Of a DNA stretch of 35,743 nucleotides, positions 22,868 to 32,500 are shown in pieces; within the stretch, counting starts at the first letter, position 1, and the number at the start of each line of letters is the position of its first letter. The translations under genes and the position numbers were made by a program. Under the pieces are notes generated by a model, which saw only the letters and a list, made by a program, of their open reading frames with translations, was not told the DNA's origin and made no database searches. This DNA is from CAZKFA01 sp964551925 (lineage in GTDB: Bacteria > Cyanobacteriota > Vampirovibrionia > LMEP-6097): NCBI GenBank assembly GCA_964551925.1, contig CAZKFA010000019.1:1-35743 (forward strand), read 5' to 3'.

Positions 22868-23581
22868 ATGGCTTTGAACGAAGATAAAATTAAATCCTTA
22901 AAAATTACTGCCAGTACTGGGACTAAAAGTTCGGATATTGCTGCCTTTATGCCTATCGTTGAAATGATAGCGCGCAAAGAAAGTCGTAATAAATCTCAGC
23001 AGCTACTTAGCTATGAAGAGATGGTAAATACCGGGTTGATTGCTGTTAATAAATTAATTGAAAATGCTAAGTTTGATAAAAATATTGAATATAATTCTAG
23101 TTATATCGCACAGTCTGTTAAATGGGCAATGAAGGATGAAATCCGCTCTAGGCAAGGCTGGTATGGTGTCAAAAAAGTTGTCGCTCTTGATGAGAAACCA
23201 GATACTGATACTAAAGAACCTGATTCGACTGAGACAACAGCGTTGCGTAATATTGATGATGCTCGTAAGGCTGTATTTGAAGTTATTATGTCTGTTGAAG
23301 CAATGGAGGAGGATCTGGGACTTAGTCCGTCAGATCCTAATCACCAAGAACATCTTGATCGCTTGGAACTTTTGAGTATGAAGCAAAGTTTGACGAAGGC
23401 GGTCAAAAAACTCCCTGATAATTTACGTGAAGTTGTCGAGTTGCGTTTCTTTGATTTGATGAGCGGTAATGAAGTTGCTGAGAAGCTTGGAGTTACACCA
23501 TCGCGTATCTCGCATATGATACGTGAAGCTGTTAAGAAGCTTAGAGTACTTATGGTTGCTGAGGGTTATAATTCGCTTTAG
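22868..23581 (+). CDS. Short sigma-70-family RNA polymerase sigma factor
   Basis: A 237-residue protein. Residues 25-98 resemble sigma region 2 (YEEMVNTGLIAVNKLIE, then SSYIAQSVKWAMKDEIRSRQGW, the -10 recognition helix type). Residues 170-228 are a clear region 4 with a helix-turn-helix (LREVVELRFF, then SGNEVAEKLGVTPSRISHMIREAVKKLR). Between them lies an acidic stretch (about 108-165; EKPDTDTKEPDSTE and MEEDL) instead of a recognisable region 3. It therefore looks like a group 3/4-type alternative sigma factor with an acidic linker. No anti-sigma gene is adjacent; it follows a response regulator, which could control it. The stop overlaps the convergent 2274-codon gene by 3 nt. Confidence 0.85.
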   Translation: MALNEDKIKSLKITASTGTKSSDIAAFMPIVEMIARKESRNKSQQLLSYEEMVNTGLIAVNKLIENAKFDKNIEYNSSYIAQSVKWAMKDEIRSRQGWYGVKKVVALDEKPDTDTKEPDSTETTALRNIDDARKAVFEVIMSVEAMEEDLGLSPSDPNHQEHLDRLELLSMKQSLTKAVKKLPDNLREVVELRFFDLMSGNEVAEKLGVTPSRISHMIREAVKKLRVLMVAEGYNSL

Positions 23582-26500
23582 ACTTGCTGAGAACTCATTG
23601 CGACAGCGCCTAGATCTTCAGTCCATTCTAAAAATAAATCTTTATTCTCTGGCGCCATCGCGAGTATTGCTTTTTGTAGTAAATTAGCCTGACCCAGTCC
23701 ACTATTGAGTTCTATGACTGCTAGACCGATGTCGATTTCTAGTTCTTCACCTTGCCATTCTCCATTGGCACTTTGTTTAAGCATTTGCTCTAAATTATTG
23801 AGAGATTCTTCTTGATTAGATCCAGAGCAGAGTAATATTTGTTTACCGTAATAACTATAATAGTAATCTAAGCCACCAAGGCTGTTGTTTTGAGCGATGA
23901 CTTTGAATTGTTGTACAATGCCCTGCTTATCTGCTCTAGCAGCATATAAGTATGGAATATAGTCAAATAAGCCGTTGAGCATAAAGCAATTGTTGCTGCC
24001 GATTTTATTATTAATGATTGGAATGTGATTTGTGATGGCAAATTTTTGAGCGTGCCTTGGGATTGCTTCTTTGAGTAAGAAATCCCCAGTTTCATCAAGG
24101 AGTTTTTGGATTTTGCCAGCAATATAAATAGGCATGATATAAATCGGCTCACCATAAAACATTTTGGCACCTTGACCAGCATTAACAGTGACAGAGCCTA
24201 TGTTGGCAGAGAAAAGATAGCCTTTAATCCCAGTCAGAGATTGGAAGCTGCGCATCGCAAAGTATATGTGTTCTGCTGGCGTGATTTGTCGAATAGCCGT
24301 TCCAGATTCGATGAAGGCATTTTTGATAGTGTTTATAAATTGTTTGTTGATAAAAGCATAAGCATTATTAGGCACGAACTCTTGCATTACCACGTCATCA
24401 CTGCGAGTTTTGTTGTAAATGAATTCGATAATTTCTTGCTTGTCATTGTAAATATTGAGTCTTGAGCTAATACCTCGTCCACCTGAATCGCGACTGGTCT
24501 TTAGTATCCAGTGATCAATGTGTTGATAGATTTGTGCTTTTAAGTCAAGCGCTTCTTCAACCTCAGCAATTGAGCTGAAGCTTTTGTATCCAAATTCCAT
24601 TTGAGCCAATGATTTGATACTTGCTTCGGCTAGTATCTCTGGTAATACAGTCTTAGAGTACATTTGCAGCATGCTGAGCATGGACCATGTCTCTGGTATC
24701 CCTAATTCTGCGGTGAAGCCACTGATGTATTGAGGGTGGGTATGAGCTGACATGATGATATTTGGTTCTGGTAAACCAGTAGATTTACTTTTCTCTAGTA
24801 GGACTAGAGTGTGTACGAAGCCTTCTTCATTTAATAGATAGTTACCGTGTTTACCCTGAACTAGCTCTTTTTGATACAAAGGATATTTGAAGTTAGCGGC
24901 AAATGGTGATAGGTAGTGAATATCCTGCTCCTCAATAATATTCGGCTTAAAAGATGTGTAGATTTGTTTGATCTGTCCTTCTTGAGTTAGGTAAGGTGTG
25001 AAAATTGATATATTGCAGTAGGGATTATCATGGTCATCTGTCTGTATTCGCTGACGTAGTAAAGGCGATCTGAAAACACAATTGAGATCCCATGAGTGTT
25101 TACCAATGTTTGCTAAACCCGCTATCCAGTTGAGTTTGACGTTATCAGTTAATCCATAGCGAAATAGTTTTTCTACAGTTGCGTCACTTGATTTAATAAT
25201 AATTGGCAGTGGATGTTTGTCGTGATAATTGCGAATAAAATTCCTTAGTGCTCGCATGCAGTCCCAGAATCTTTCTTCGATACAAATAGTTTCGTGTTGA
25301 TAACCAATTGGAATAATTCCGTTGTCATAATCTCCAATAAGCCCATCTTTATATTCTTGAGGGCTGTGTTTTAATATCGTTTGATTACTGATCAAATAAT
25401 GTAGGATCTTATAAGTGTTAATTCCTGCTTTACAAGCGAGTTTAAACATTTTGCTGCGCAGGTTGGGGTCTAGATAGTAGGTTTGATTGAAGCCATAGCT
25501 CGCACCAGCACAGAGTCCATGGAACATGTACGGTGGATAATCTTCCTCATGTATATTTAGATATTGATCAAAGAAAGTAGCAAGCTTATTGACCATTAGA
25601 TTCTCATCTTCAGTGCTGATGGTCAGCATTATTAAGTAAGAATCAATAAACATTTCACCTAGTTTGGATACCCTTTGCAACGTGCCGCCATTATCTTCAT
25701 CGCTAGTGGTGCTAGAAGTGGCTTGCTGAGCTAGCTTTTGGAAGATTCCGCCACTTTTTCTGTGATCACCAAAAATTAGATTGAGATTATAATCATCAAT
25801 GTTTCTAACTTTTATATGCTCCGTTGTAATTGAAAGTAATCCAGTGTCTAGGTAAGAGAGCTTCCTTGCAAAAAGTTCTAATGTCTTGAGTAGTCGAGCG
25901 AATCTAACATTTAAGTCCCCTATTTGATTAGCAGATGCTTTTTTATTTAGGCAAATGAGATAGTCATTAATCAAGTAATCCCAGTGGTTCTCTAGTTGAT
26001 TGAGGTCTTCCGTATCAATTGCTGAGCGGATTTTGATATCATATGTTTTGAATTCTTCAAGCCGTAGTATTAATGCTTGAGTCTGTTTGTTAATTAATGA
26101 TCGATGCTCTAAGTTGTCAGATGCTGATACCATCAATAGATCCGCTTCTTTGGTAGAACCAGCCTTCTCAATAATTCTTTCTTTGTGGTTGATTGTTGGA
26201 GTGGAGTAATGGTGTATGTAGAGCTCCAGTAAATGATAGCCTTTTTTATCTAGATGTCTTAGATTTTGTGACTTATCAAAGAGATTAATAACATAATCAA
26301 TGTCTTGTTTTGGAGCATTGTTTAAGACCCATCTGCCACCTAGGATCAACCAGTCGTTAAACGTCACTTCTTCTAAGTCTTGATAGTCACGAATCCGCTG
26401 TAAGCATTGAATCCATTCGCTATAACGCTCAAAGGATTGATTGCTCATGCCCATTTCTTTTGACTCATTGAATTTTTGTATTATTAAATCTCGCTTTAGA

Positions 26501-29500
26501 TCGCTGTAACGCTGTATTTCTCTGAATTCTGTAATTACCTCTGCTCTGGTTTTGTTGTACTCTAAGTTTGATTCTAGTTCTGTTGTAGGTAAGTGTTCTG
26601 AGAAAACTAATGTTTGAATAAAAAGCTTAGCCCATACTTTACTACTCTCGATTTCTTTGCGCCATTTTTCGTATTTTTCTTCTGCTATTTGATGGGAAGC
26701 GACTGTCCCATCAAGAGATAACCATTCAAGGGTCTTGTCGTAATCAAGGAAAGGTCTTTTTGCTTGTTGAGGATTGTCGACTAGCACTAATAGAGAATCT
26801 GGATTGTTGATCTGCATTAAGTTTTTTACTAAAGGCAGGTTTTCTATTAGAGATTTTATTTGGTCATGATCAGAATTTAGTTGTATAACATCTAGTCCTT
26901 GGAAGCCTTCTAGTGGGTCTTTGTAGAAACCTTTGCAGTAAAGCTCTAGGTATTTAAGCTCTGGCTCTATGGTTTTAAGTTGGTCTTGGATTTGTTGTTG
27001 ATCTTTTACTTGCTTAAGTCTTTTGTTTAGGCACGGCCAATTGCGTAAATTAGAGCCATAGCTAATCATGCAGGCATGGATTAATTTTTGATCCAGTTTT
27101 TCTTGGAAATTTAAACTTACTAGTTTTTGAATAGTGTTCTCGGCAATGTTCTTTAACTCTCCACCCATAAACACGTCCGGATCAACTAAAGGATCGATAA
27201 TTCGTAATTCTTCTGGTATGGGATAGTGATTACATTGGTGATCAATTAATGTTGCTATTTCTGGAATTGAAGCATTCTTGAGATATTGTTTTTGATGTAG
27301 TAATAAAGCCAAAATATATTGATTGGCATTTTCTCGTTCATCTGAAACATTGCCTTTGTAAGAAGCGTTGAGTCCAATATGAAGTTCATTGTAAGCCTTA
27401 TTTATATTGAGTTGTAGCTTAGCCCGCTTTATAGCGGAGTTCATCAGTTGTACTCTTTCGATGATGCCAGTTTCGTTTATTATTCTTGAGAATTCAATTA
27501 ACTTACTTGTTAATTGGGCATAAGCTCTACTAAGATTCTGCTCTAAGTCGTCTGTGTCGCTGATATATTTTACTAATGTTATTAATGAATTTAGGTTTGG
27601 TAGCCACTTGTATTGTGGGTCACTGAGGTATTGTTGAATAATAGTCGAATTGCTTAATTCTTCATAAGCAAATAACTCCCAATCCAAGTGTGATTTGAAT
27701 TTTGAACGACTTTCTAGTAGTTCATAAATAAAATCTTTGAGTTTCTTTTTTGTTTGCTCGTTTGTGATGCCAAGTTTCTCTAGGATGCTGTCAGAATCTA
27801 GGCTTAAGCCCAGTAGAATAAATAAAGGCTCTTTGGTTATACAGTAACCAGTTGATGCCATGGTACCATATTCCATAACATGTAAGCCAGCTGACTTGGA
27901 ATTGCGGGCATTGATTGTCATGCGAGCTAGGGCTCCATCTATTCCAAACTGTTGAAATGATCCTTGAAAAGCTATTGCTTTAGAGTACTGAATTGCCCTG
28001 CAAGTATTCTCTATAACTTTGACTGAGCCTGCTTCAGCCGCTGAATCGAACAGACTATTACTTGTTCTGCTGACGAAATCTATATACTCTTTTCCCTGGC
28101 TCAAAGCTTCTTGGTCATTGGCTCCTAAGATTCGTCCCATCATAGTGGTAATTGATGCCACTACGTGCTTGCCGAAATCTATTCTACTCGGAGCCACCGT
28201 GAAATTGTAATAGTAGTCTGCGTTCTTGATGTTTTTGTTGCTGGTTACAACTATAGGATTTAAGTTGTGGCTTTTTTCTAGGAACTCTTTTCTGGCTGTT
28301 GATTCGGGATAGCGGATATATTTTTTGATAAAATCTCTTGTCTCTTGAGGATTGATTTGGTTGTTCAGTAGTGCGCTGATTTGTTTTACTTTTGCTTTGA
28401 GTCCGAGATTAGGATCAATGGATTCTATTTGTTTGATAGTTTGAGCAAATAGCTTTGTATCTCTACGTTTAAGCAAGCAGTAGTTTGCAATGTCATGTTG
28501 TACGTCTCTCAGGTTGAGTATTAGTTCTAATTTTGCTTTGTCTTGATCCAGATTCTCTTGTAGCATGTATTGTTGCAATTCATCTTCAAGGATATAGTAT
28601 TTAAAAGTGAAATCAGCTGCCTCGACAACTTCTTTGTGATAATTAGCTATTAAAGATTGGCAGGAGTCTTGTCCGTCAATGATTTGTAATTGTTGATTGC
28701 TAATTTGTTTTAGATTAGCATTGCCATAATAATGATCAATACTCGCAATGTTGGATATTTCATGTTCTAGTAGGTTTATGAATAATTCAATTAGTGGTCC
28801 AAATAGAGTTGTCTCTAGTTGATAGTGGAAGGTAGACCCGCGTGCCTGAGAGCTCTTGATGGCGTGATACATGCTCGGAGCTAAAGTTATGGCTAGATCC
28901 TCAGCATTTTCCCATTTGATGCTTGGCTTGCCTGTGTCCCTGTTTGTAGCAATAGATATTGAAGCATTTTCAAAAAAAGAATCGATATTGTTTGCAACAT
29001 AGTCAAGCTCTGGGCTTACGAAGTTAAAGGGGATAGCATTGACTCGCTGTTCTTCTGATTCAGTATCTGTTTCTACATAAAGATTCTGTCCAAGTATTAA
29101 TCTTGCTATAAAATGTCCTGACCTAGAGCTTGGTCGTTGAATGTAGATAACTGCTTTTTGCCTTTCGATATTAATTTTGTCGATTCGATCATTGATATCC
29201 AGTATATGGCTATAGAAATCTTTTTGTTGAATTTTAATGTGATCGTAGAAATGCAAGAATTCATTTTTGGTAGATGAGTGTTCAGCACTATCTAATAATG
29301 TATTAATGTAAGCCTTGAAATTTGCCTTGATCTCATCAATTGCTTTGTTAATACGAGCTTTAGCCGGATTCTTTAGCGTGGATAGATAAACTAAACCATC
29401 TATCTCTAGATTTATAGTATTAGCTTGCTGTGTTAATTGCATGCTAATCTCGGGACTCACGTCGTGCAAATGCTTTTTGCTATAGTCGTGAATCTTAGAT

Positions 29501-30402
29501 AGAGTCTCATTGAGATTTGAGCGCATTTTGCGTAAGAAGATGGCAGTCTCCTCATTTATATCAATTGAGCCAGAGTTGATTAGTATAGGACCCTGTTCGT
29601 GAGCTACTCTTGAACCTCTTTGGGCAACAATGCCTAAGCCAATTGTTCTTAGAGATTCAGTAAGATGTTGGTAGTAGAGTTGAGCAAAGTCGCTATTGAA
29701 GCTTTCTTGTAAGATTTCAAAGTATTCGCGTACAGCTTCGCCACAAAATGGATCATCTTGGTATCTCTCGCTAATGTTTTCAAAGGCAGTTAAGTCATAA
29801 GGTAGCGCGCCAGCAAGTGTGCGATTGCGTAGTAATTGAGTCTCTAACCATTGGTTGTGATTTATGTTCTTTAAGTATTGCAGTAGATGCCCACCAGCAT
29901 CGTAGATTCGCGGTCCTTGCTTGTCTTTGTGTAAGAACTGTACAAGCTCTTCTATAATTGGCTGGTTGAAGTTTTGCAGAAAGGTTGGAAGCTGTCTGTA
30001 AATATCATCTTCCTTCCTGTCGCTCTTAGCTAAAGTGTAATATATTGCAAATAAATATATTGGAGCAAATTCTTTAATACAATTTGAATCGATGTAAAGT
30101 ATCTGGTTGTCGTAAATAGCAATATGGTGAAAGTCTTTTACTAATTGGATTTCAATTGTTTGCCCGGTATATTGATCGAAGAAAATTTTAAGCTCACTAT
30201 TTTCTTTGTAGTTTTGGTTTAATATCTCAATGAGATCTTCTTGTGATTTATGAAAGAAACCATCTTCTGCTGTAGATTTAGCTTTGAAGCGATCAAGGTT
30301 ATAGATTAAGCTAATTCTGGAGCTGAGACCACTATCTGATTGCCAATAACTCAGACCGTTTTTGTCTTTGCATTCTTTGTTAAATATGTATAATTCAACC
30401 AC
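23578..30402 (-). CDS. Giant 2274-residue protein with C-terminal ATP-grasp-like module
   Basis: One uninterrupted 6.8-kb frame starting at GTG (30402); no in-frame ATG is near. No signal peptide or membrane helix is seen. About 1,850 residues are mostly charged and alpha-helical with no motif recognised. The C-terminal part (about 1875-2240) resembles ATP-grasp ligases: WILKTSRDSGGRGIS (1965-1979) matches the beta-strand lysine plus Gly-rich ATP loop, VVMQEFV is the adenine-side strand, and VIELNSG (E2231, N2233) fits the metal-binding E-x-N. The assignment is by motif order, not proof. It lies 85 bp after a rimB-rimK-hydrolase operon, same strand. TAAAAT, 7 nt before the GTG, may be its -10. 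It could be an amidoligase adding an amino acid or peptide, but the substrate is unknown. Confidence 0.8.
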   Translation of the reverse strand: MVELYIFNKECKDKNGLSYWQSDSGLSSRISLIYNLDRFKAKSTAEDGFFHKSQEDLIEILNQNYKENSELKIFFDQYTGQTIEIQLVKDFHHIAIYDNQILYIDSNCIKEFAPIYLFAIYYTLAKSDRKEDDIYRQLPTFLQNFNQPIIEELVQFLHKDKQGPRIYDAGGHLLQYLKNINHNQWLETQLLRNRTLAGALPYDLTAFENISERYQDDPFCGEAVREYFEILQESFNSDFAQLYYQHLTESLRTIGLGIVAQRGSRVAHEQGPILINSGSIDINEETAIFLRKMRSNLNETLSKIHDYSKKHLHDVSPEISMQLTQQANTINLEIDGLVYLSTLKNPAKARINKAIDEIKANFKAYINTLLDSAEHSSTKNEFLHFYDHIKIQQKDFYSHILDINDRIDKINIERQKAVIYIQRPSSRSGHFIARLILGQNLYVETDTESEEQRVNAIPFNFVSPELDYVANNIDSFFENASISIATNRDTGKPSIKWENAEDLAITLAPSMYHAIKSSQARGSTFHYQLETTLFGPLIELFINLLEHEISNIASIDHYYGNANLKQISNQQLQIIDGQDSCQSLIANYHKEVVEAADFTFKYYILEDELQQYMLQENLDQDKAKLELILNLRDVQHDIANYCLLKRRDTKLFAQTIKQIESIDPNLGLKAKVKQISALLNNQINPQETRDFIKKYIRYPESTARKEFLEKSHNLNPIVVTSNKNIKNADYYYNFTVAPSRIDFGKHVVASITTMMGRILGANDQEALSQGKEYIDFVSRTSNSLFDSAAEAGSVKVIENTCRAIQYSKAIAFQGSFQQFGIDGALARMTINARNSKSAGLHVMEYGTMASTGYCITKEPLFILLGLSLDSDSILEKLGITNEQTKKKLKDFIYELLESRSKFKSHLDWELFAYEELSNSTIIQQYLSDPQYKWLPNLNSLITLVKYISDTDDLEQNLSRAYAQLTSKLIEFSRIINETGIIERVQLMNSAIKRAKLQLNINKAYNELHIGLNASYKGNVSDERENANQYILALLLHQKQYLKNASIPEIATLIDHQCNHYPIPEELRIIDPLVDPDVFMGGELKNIAENTIQKLVSLNFQEKLDQKLIHACMISYGSNLRNWPCLNKRLKQVKDQQQIQDQLKTIEPELKYLELYCKGFYKDPLEGFQGLDVIQLNSDHDQIKSLIENLPLVKNLMQINNPDSLLVLVDNPQQAKRPFLDYDKTLEWLSLDGTVASHQIAEEKYEKWRKEIESSKVWAKLFIQTLVFSEHLPTTELESNLEYNKTRAEVITEFREIQRYSDLKRDLIIQKFNESKEMGMSNQSFERYSEWIQCLQRIRDYQDLEEVTFNDWLILGGRWVLNNAPKQDIDYVINLFDKSQNLRHLDKKGYHLLELYIHHYSTPTINHKERIIEKAGSTKEADLLMVSASDNLEHRSLINKQTQALILRLEEFKTYDIKIRSAIDTEDLNQLENHWDYLINDYLICLNKKASANQIGDLNVRFARLLKTLELFARKLSYLDTGLLSITTEHIKVRNIDDYNLNLIFGDHRKSGGIFQKLAQQATSSTTSDEDNGGTLQRVSKLGEMFIDSYLIMLTISTEDENLMVNKLATFFDQYLNIHEEDYPPYMFHGLCAGASYGFNQTYYLDPNLRSKMFKLACKAGINTYKILHYLISNQTILKHSPQEYKDGLIGDYDNGIIPIGYQHETICIEERFWDCMRALRNFIRNYHDKHPLPIIIKSSDATVEKLFRYGLTDNVKLNWIAGLANIGKHSWDLNCVFRSPLLRQRIQTDDHDNPYCNISIFTPYLTQEGQIKQIYTSFKPNIIEEQDIHYLSPFAANFKYPLYQKELVQGKHGNYLLNEEGFVHTLVLLEKSKSTGLPEPNIIMSAHTHPQYISGFTAELGIPETWSMLSMLQMYSKTVLPEILAEASIKSLAQMEFGYKSFSSIAEVEEALDLKAQIYQHIDHWILKTSRDSGGRGISSRLNIYNDKQEIIEFIYNKTRSDDVVMQEFVPNNAYAFINKQFINTIKNAFIESGTAIRQITPAEHIYFAMRSFQSLTGIKGYLFSANIGSVTVNAGQGAKMFYGEPIYIMPIYIAGKIQKLLDETGDFLLKEAIPRHAQKFAITNHIPIINNKIGSNNCFMLNGLFDYIPYLYAARADKQGIVQQFKVIAQNNSLGGLDYYYSYYGKQILLCSGSNQEESLNNLEQMLKQSANGEWQGEELEIDIGLAVIELNSGLGQANLLQKAILAMAPENKDLFLEWTEDLGAVAMSSQQV

Positions 30403-30441
30403 TAATACTATTTTACAGGAAGTTTACTTGTTTTTTAGAGA

Positions 30442-30461
30442 AGCTTTGTGACAAGTCTATT
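30442..30461 (+). repeat. ACAAGTCTATT family repeat (copy 4)
   Basis: The 11-nt core ACAAGTCTATT (30451-30461) is identical to that at 7207 and to the reverse complement of 12086-12096. The rest of the copy is diverged. ACTTGT at 30426-30431 could pair with ACAAGT at 30451-30456. It lies in the 85-bp gap between the hydrolase gene and the giant gene. Confidence 0.5.
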
Positions 30462-30487
30462 CTTTCATCAGCAACACTGAGTTCTAG

Positions 30488-31531
30488 TTAAAATAAGGTG
30501 CTGGGATTTAGTGTCGCCATATCTATGTATTCTTCGTACAGTTCAACTCTTTTGTGAACCTCTTGAATATTCTCAAAACTGGCAACATGAAATATGGCAT
30601 CCCCTTCGTTGACTAGAGGGATTTGTGTTTGTCCGATTATTATTCCAGCAGCTTCTGCTTTGATTTGAGTTACATGCCTGGCGAATGGATCGGAGATTTC
30701 TGCAATGATTTCGTTAGCTTTAATTTGGGCACCAAGTTTTTTTGTGCTGCTAAGGATACCACTTTCTGCTGCTCTTATCCAGTAACTAGATTTAGCGATA
30801 AAGCTCTGTTTTGTTTTTTTTGTTTTTTGTTTAATACTATTTAACATACCAATTTTCTGCATTACGGCAATAATTCCGTGTAGCCCCGCTTTGATTACGG
30901 TTGGATCGAAGCGCAGAGCCTCACCACCTTCATAGAGTAAGACCAGAGCCCGGTCTCTAGTGATGTCGCGTAAAGAACCATCTTGGATATTGGAGTTTAG
31001 GATTACAGGTGTGCTAAATGCATGAGCAAGTTCTAGCACTGCTGGATTATCAATGCAAGCACGAATATGTGGTAGATTGCTACGATGAATAACACCTGTA
31101 TGTAAATCAATACCATGGCTGCATTTTGCAACAATCTCTGTTAGAAAAATATGAGCAAGTCTAGCTGCAAGGGAGCCTTTCTCCGAGCCAGGGAAGCTTC
31201 TGTTCAGGTCACGTCTATCTGGTAGGTATCTAGTCTTATTGTTGAAGCCAAAGATATTAACGATTGGTACAACAATCAAGGTGCCAGATATTTTTTTCAG
31301 TAGTTTATTTTTTAGCAATCGCCTGCATATTTCAACGCCATTAATTTCATCGCCATGCATTGCTGCTGATACAAACATTACGGGACCAGGTTTCAGTCCT
31401 CGTATGATTTTGACGGGCATTATCATCTCGGTGTAATCATAAAGCTTGGCAATTTTGATTTCAATATATTTCTGTTCGCCAGGAGCGATGGAGACACCGG
31501 AAATATTTAATTGAGTTGGATCATTAGGCAA
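30488..31531 (-). CDS. Succinylglutamate desuccinylase/aspartoacylase-family metallo-hydrolase
   Basis: A 347-residue zinc hydrolase of the AstE/AspA (M14-like) family, which cuts amide bonds of N-acylated amino acids. Zinc ligands H59 and E62 (AMHGDEINGVE) and H144 (GIDLHTG) are visible, as is the substrate-binding N-R-S-F-P-G segment (110-115). The C-terminal strand-rich domain (about 245-330) is of the kind present in the longer bacterial members. The start is TTG, directly after the rimK stop (TAATTG); no better start exists before the catalytic motifs. Members of this family are often next to rimK-like ligases, so it may trim the product made by RimK. It could instead act on an unrelated acyl amino acid. 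Confidence 0.88.
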   Translation of the reverse strand: MPNDPTQLNISGVSIAPGEQKYIEIKIAKLYDYTEMIMPVKIIRGLKPGPVMFVSAAMHGDEINGVEICRRLLKNKLLKKISGTLIVVPIVNIFGFNNKTRYLPDRRDLNRSFPGSEKGSLAARLAHIFLTEIVAKCSHGIDLHTGVIHRSNLPHIRACIDNPAVLELAHAFSTPVILNSNIQDGSLRDITRDRALVLLYEGGEALRFDPTVIKAGLHGIIAVMQKIGMLNSIKQKTKKTKQSFIAKSSYWIRAAESGILSSTKKLGAQIKANEIIAEISDPFARHVTQIKAEAAGIIIGQTQIPLVNEGDAIFHVASFENIQEVHKRVELYEEYIDMATLNPSTLF

Positions 31532-32500
31532 TTATGTTAGTGCTGTGGATTGAACGAAGTCAGCATATGCTTCAATTGGGTTGATAATTTTGCCTCGTTT
31601 CTTTTTGCGCTGTTGTTTACGTTCATGTTGAAGTTCTAGATATTCAATGATTTTGCCAGCAACATCAATCCCAGTAGTTTGTTCTATACCCTCTAGTCCT
31701 GGAGAAGAGTTGATTTCTAAGATCAAAGGACCACGTTTAGATGGTAGCATATCAACACCAGCTACCCCCAAACCCATTGCCTTAGCAGCTTTGATTGCTG
31801 TTGATTTCTCTCGTGCCGTTAGTTCGACTGTTTGAGCATGCCCACCTTGATGAAGGTTTGAGCGAAATTCACCATCAGCTCCTTGTCGTTTCATGGCAGC
31901 TACTACTTTGCCATTTACTACAATGGCGCGAAGATCAGAGCCTTTGGCTTCTTTGATAAACTCTTGAATAAGAATATTTGCTTTGAGTGAAGAGAAAGCT
32001 TCAATAACAGATTTGGCGGCACTTTTGGTATCAGCGAGTACTACACCTAGTCCTTGAGTGCCCTCTAGTAGTTTGATTACCAAAGGTGCCCCACCAACGT
32101 GTTTGATTAGCTCCCCAATTTCATCTTGTTTTGGGTATTTAGCAAAAGTGGTTTTGGGTATTCCAATATTTAATGTTGAAAAAATCTGTTGACTCTTAAG
32201 TTTATCACGAGAAATTTCTATCGCTTGAGCACTTGCAGTTGTTAGTACCTTTGCCATCTCGAACTGTCTAACTACGGCTGTGCCAAACATTGTTACTGAA
32301 GCGCCAATTCTTGGAATAATAGCATCAGCATCACTGAGAGCCTCACCATTGAAATATACTTTAGGGCGTCCTTGTTCCATAACAAGAGAGCATTTTGTGT
32401 GATCAACTATTCTTACGTCGTGACCGCGCTTTAGAGCGGCTGCTTTGAGACTACTTGTCGAATAGAGGCTTTTACGGGTTGAGAGAATTATGATCTTCAT
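31532..32500 (-). CDS. rimK: RimK-family alpha-L-glutamate ligase (ATP-grasp)
   Basis: A 322-residue protein with strong similarity to E. coli RimK, which adds glutamates to the C-terminus of ribosomal protein S6 and can make poly-alpha-glutamate. Conserved stretches are IIPRIGASVT, RQFEM, GGAPLVIKLLEGTQGLGVVLA (137-157, ATP loop), ILIQEFIKEAKGSDLR, FRSNLHQGG, AGVDML (D250) and LEINSSPGLEGIE (E262, N264, metal site). A Lys/Arg-rich tail (about 293-306) extends beyond the E. coli enzyme. The ATG overlaps the stop of the retropepsin gene upstream (ATGA). A RimB-like protease gene directly before it matches rim clusters in other bacteria. The substrate here need not be S6. Confidence 0.93.
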   Translation of the reverse strand: MKIIILSTRKSLYSTSSLKAAALKRGHDVRIVDHTKCSLVMEQGRPKVYFNGEALSDADAIIPRIGASVTMFGTAVVRQFEMAKVLTTASAQAIEISRDKLKSQQIFSTLNIGIPKTTFAKYPKQDEIGELIKHVGGAPLVIKLLEGTQGLGVVLADTKSAAKSVIEAFSSLKANILIQEFIKEAKGSDLRAIVVNGKVVAAMKRQGADGEFRSNLHQGGHAQTVELTAREKSTAIKAAKAMGLGVAGVDMLPSKRGPLILEINSSPGLEGIEQTTGIDVAGKIIEYLELQHERKQQRKKKRGKIINPIEAYADFVQSTALT

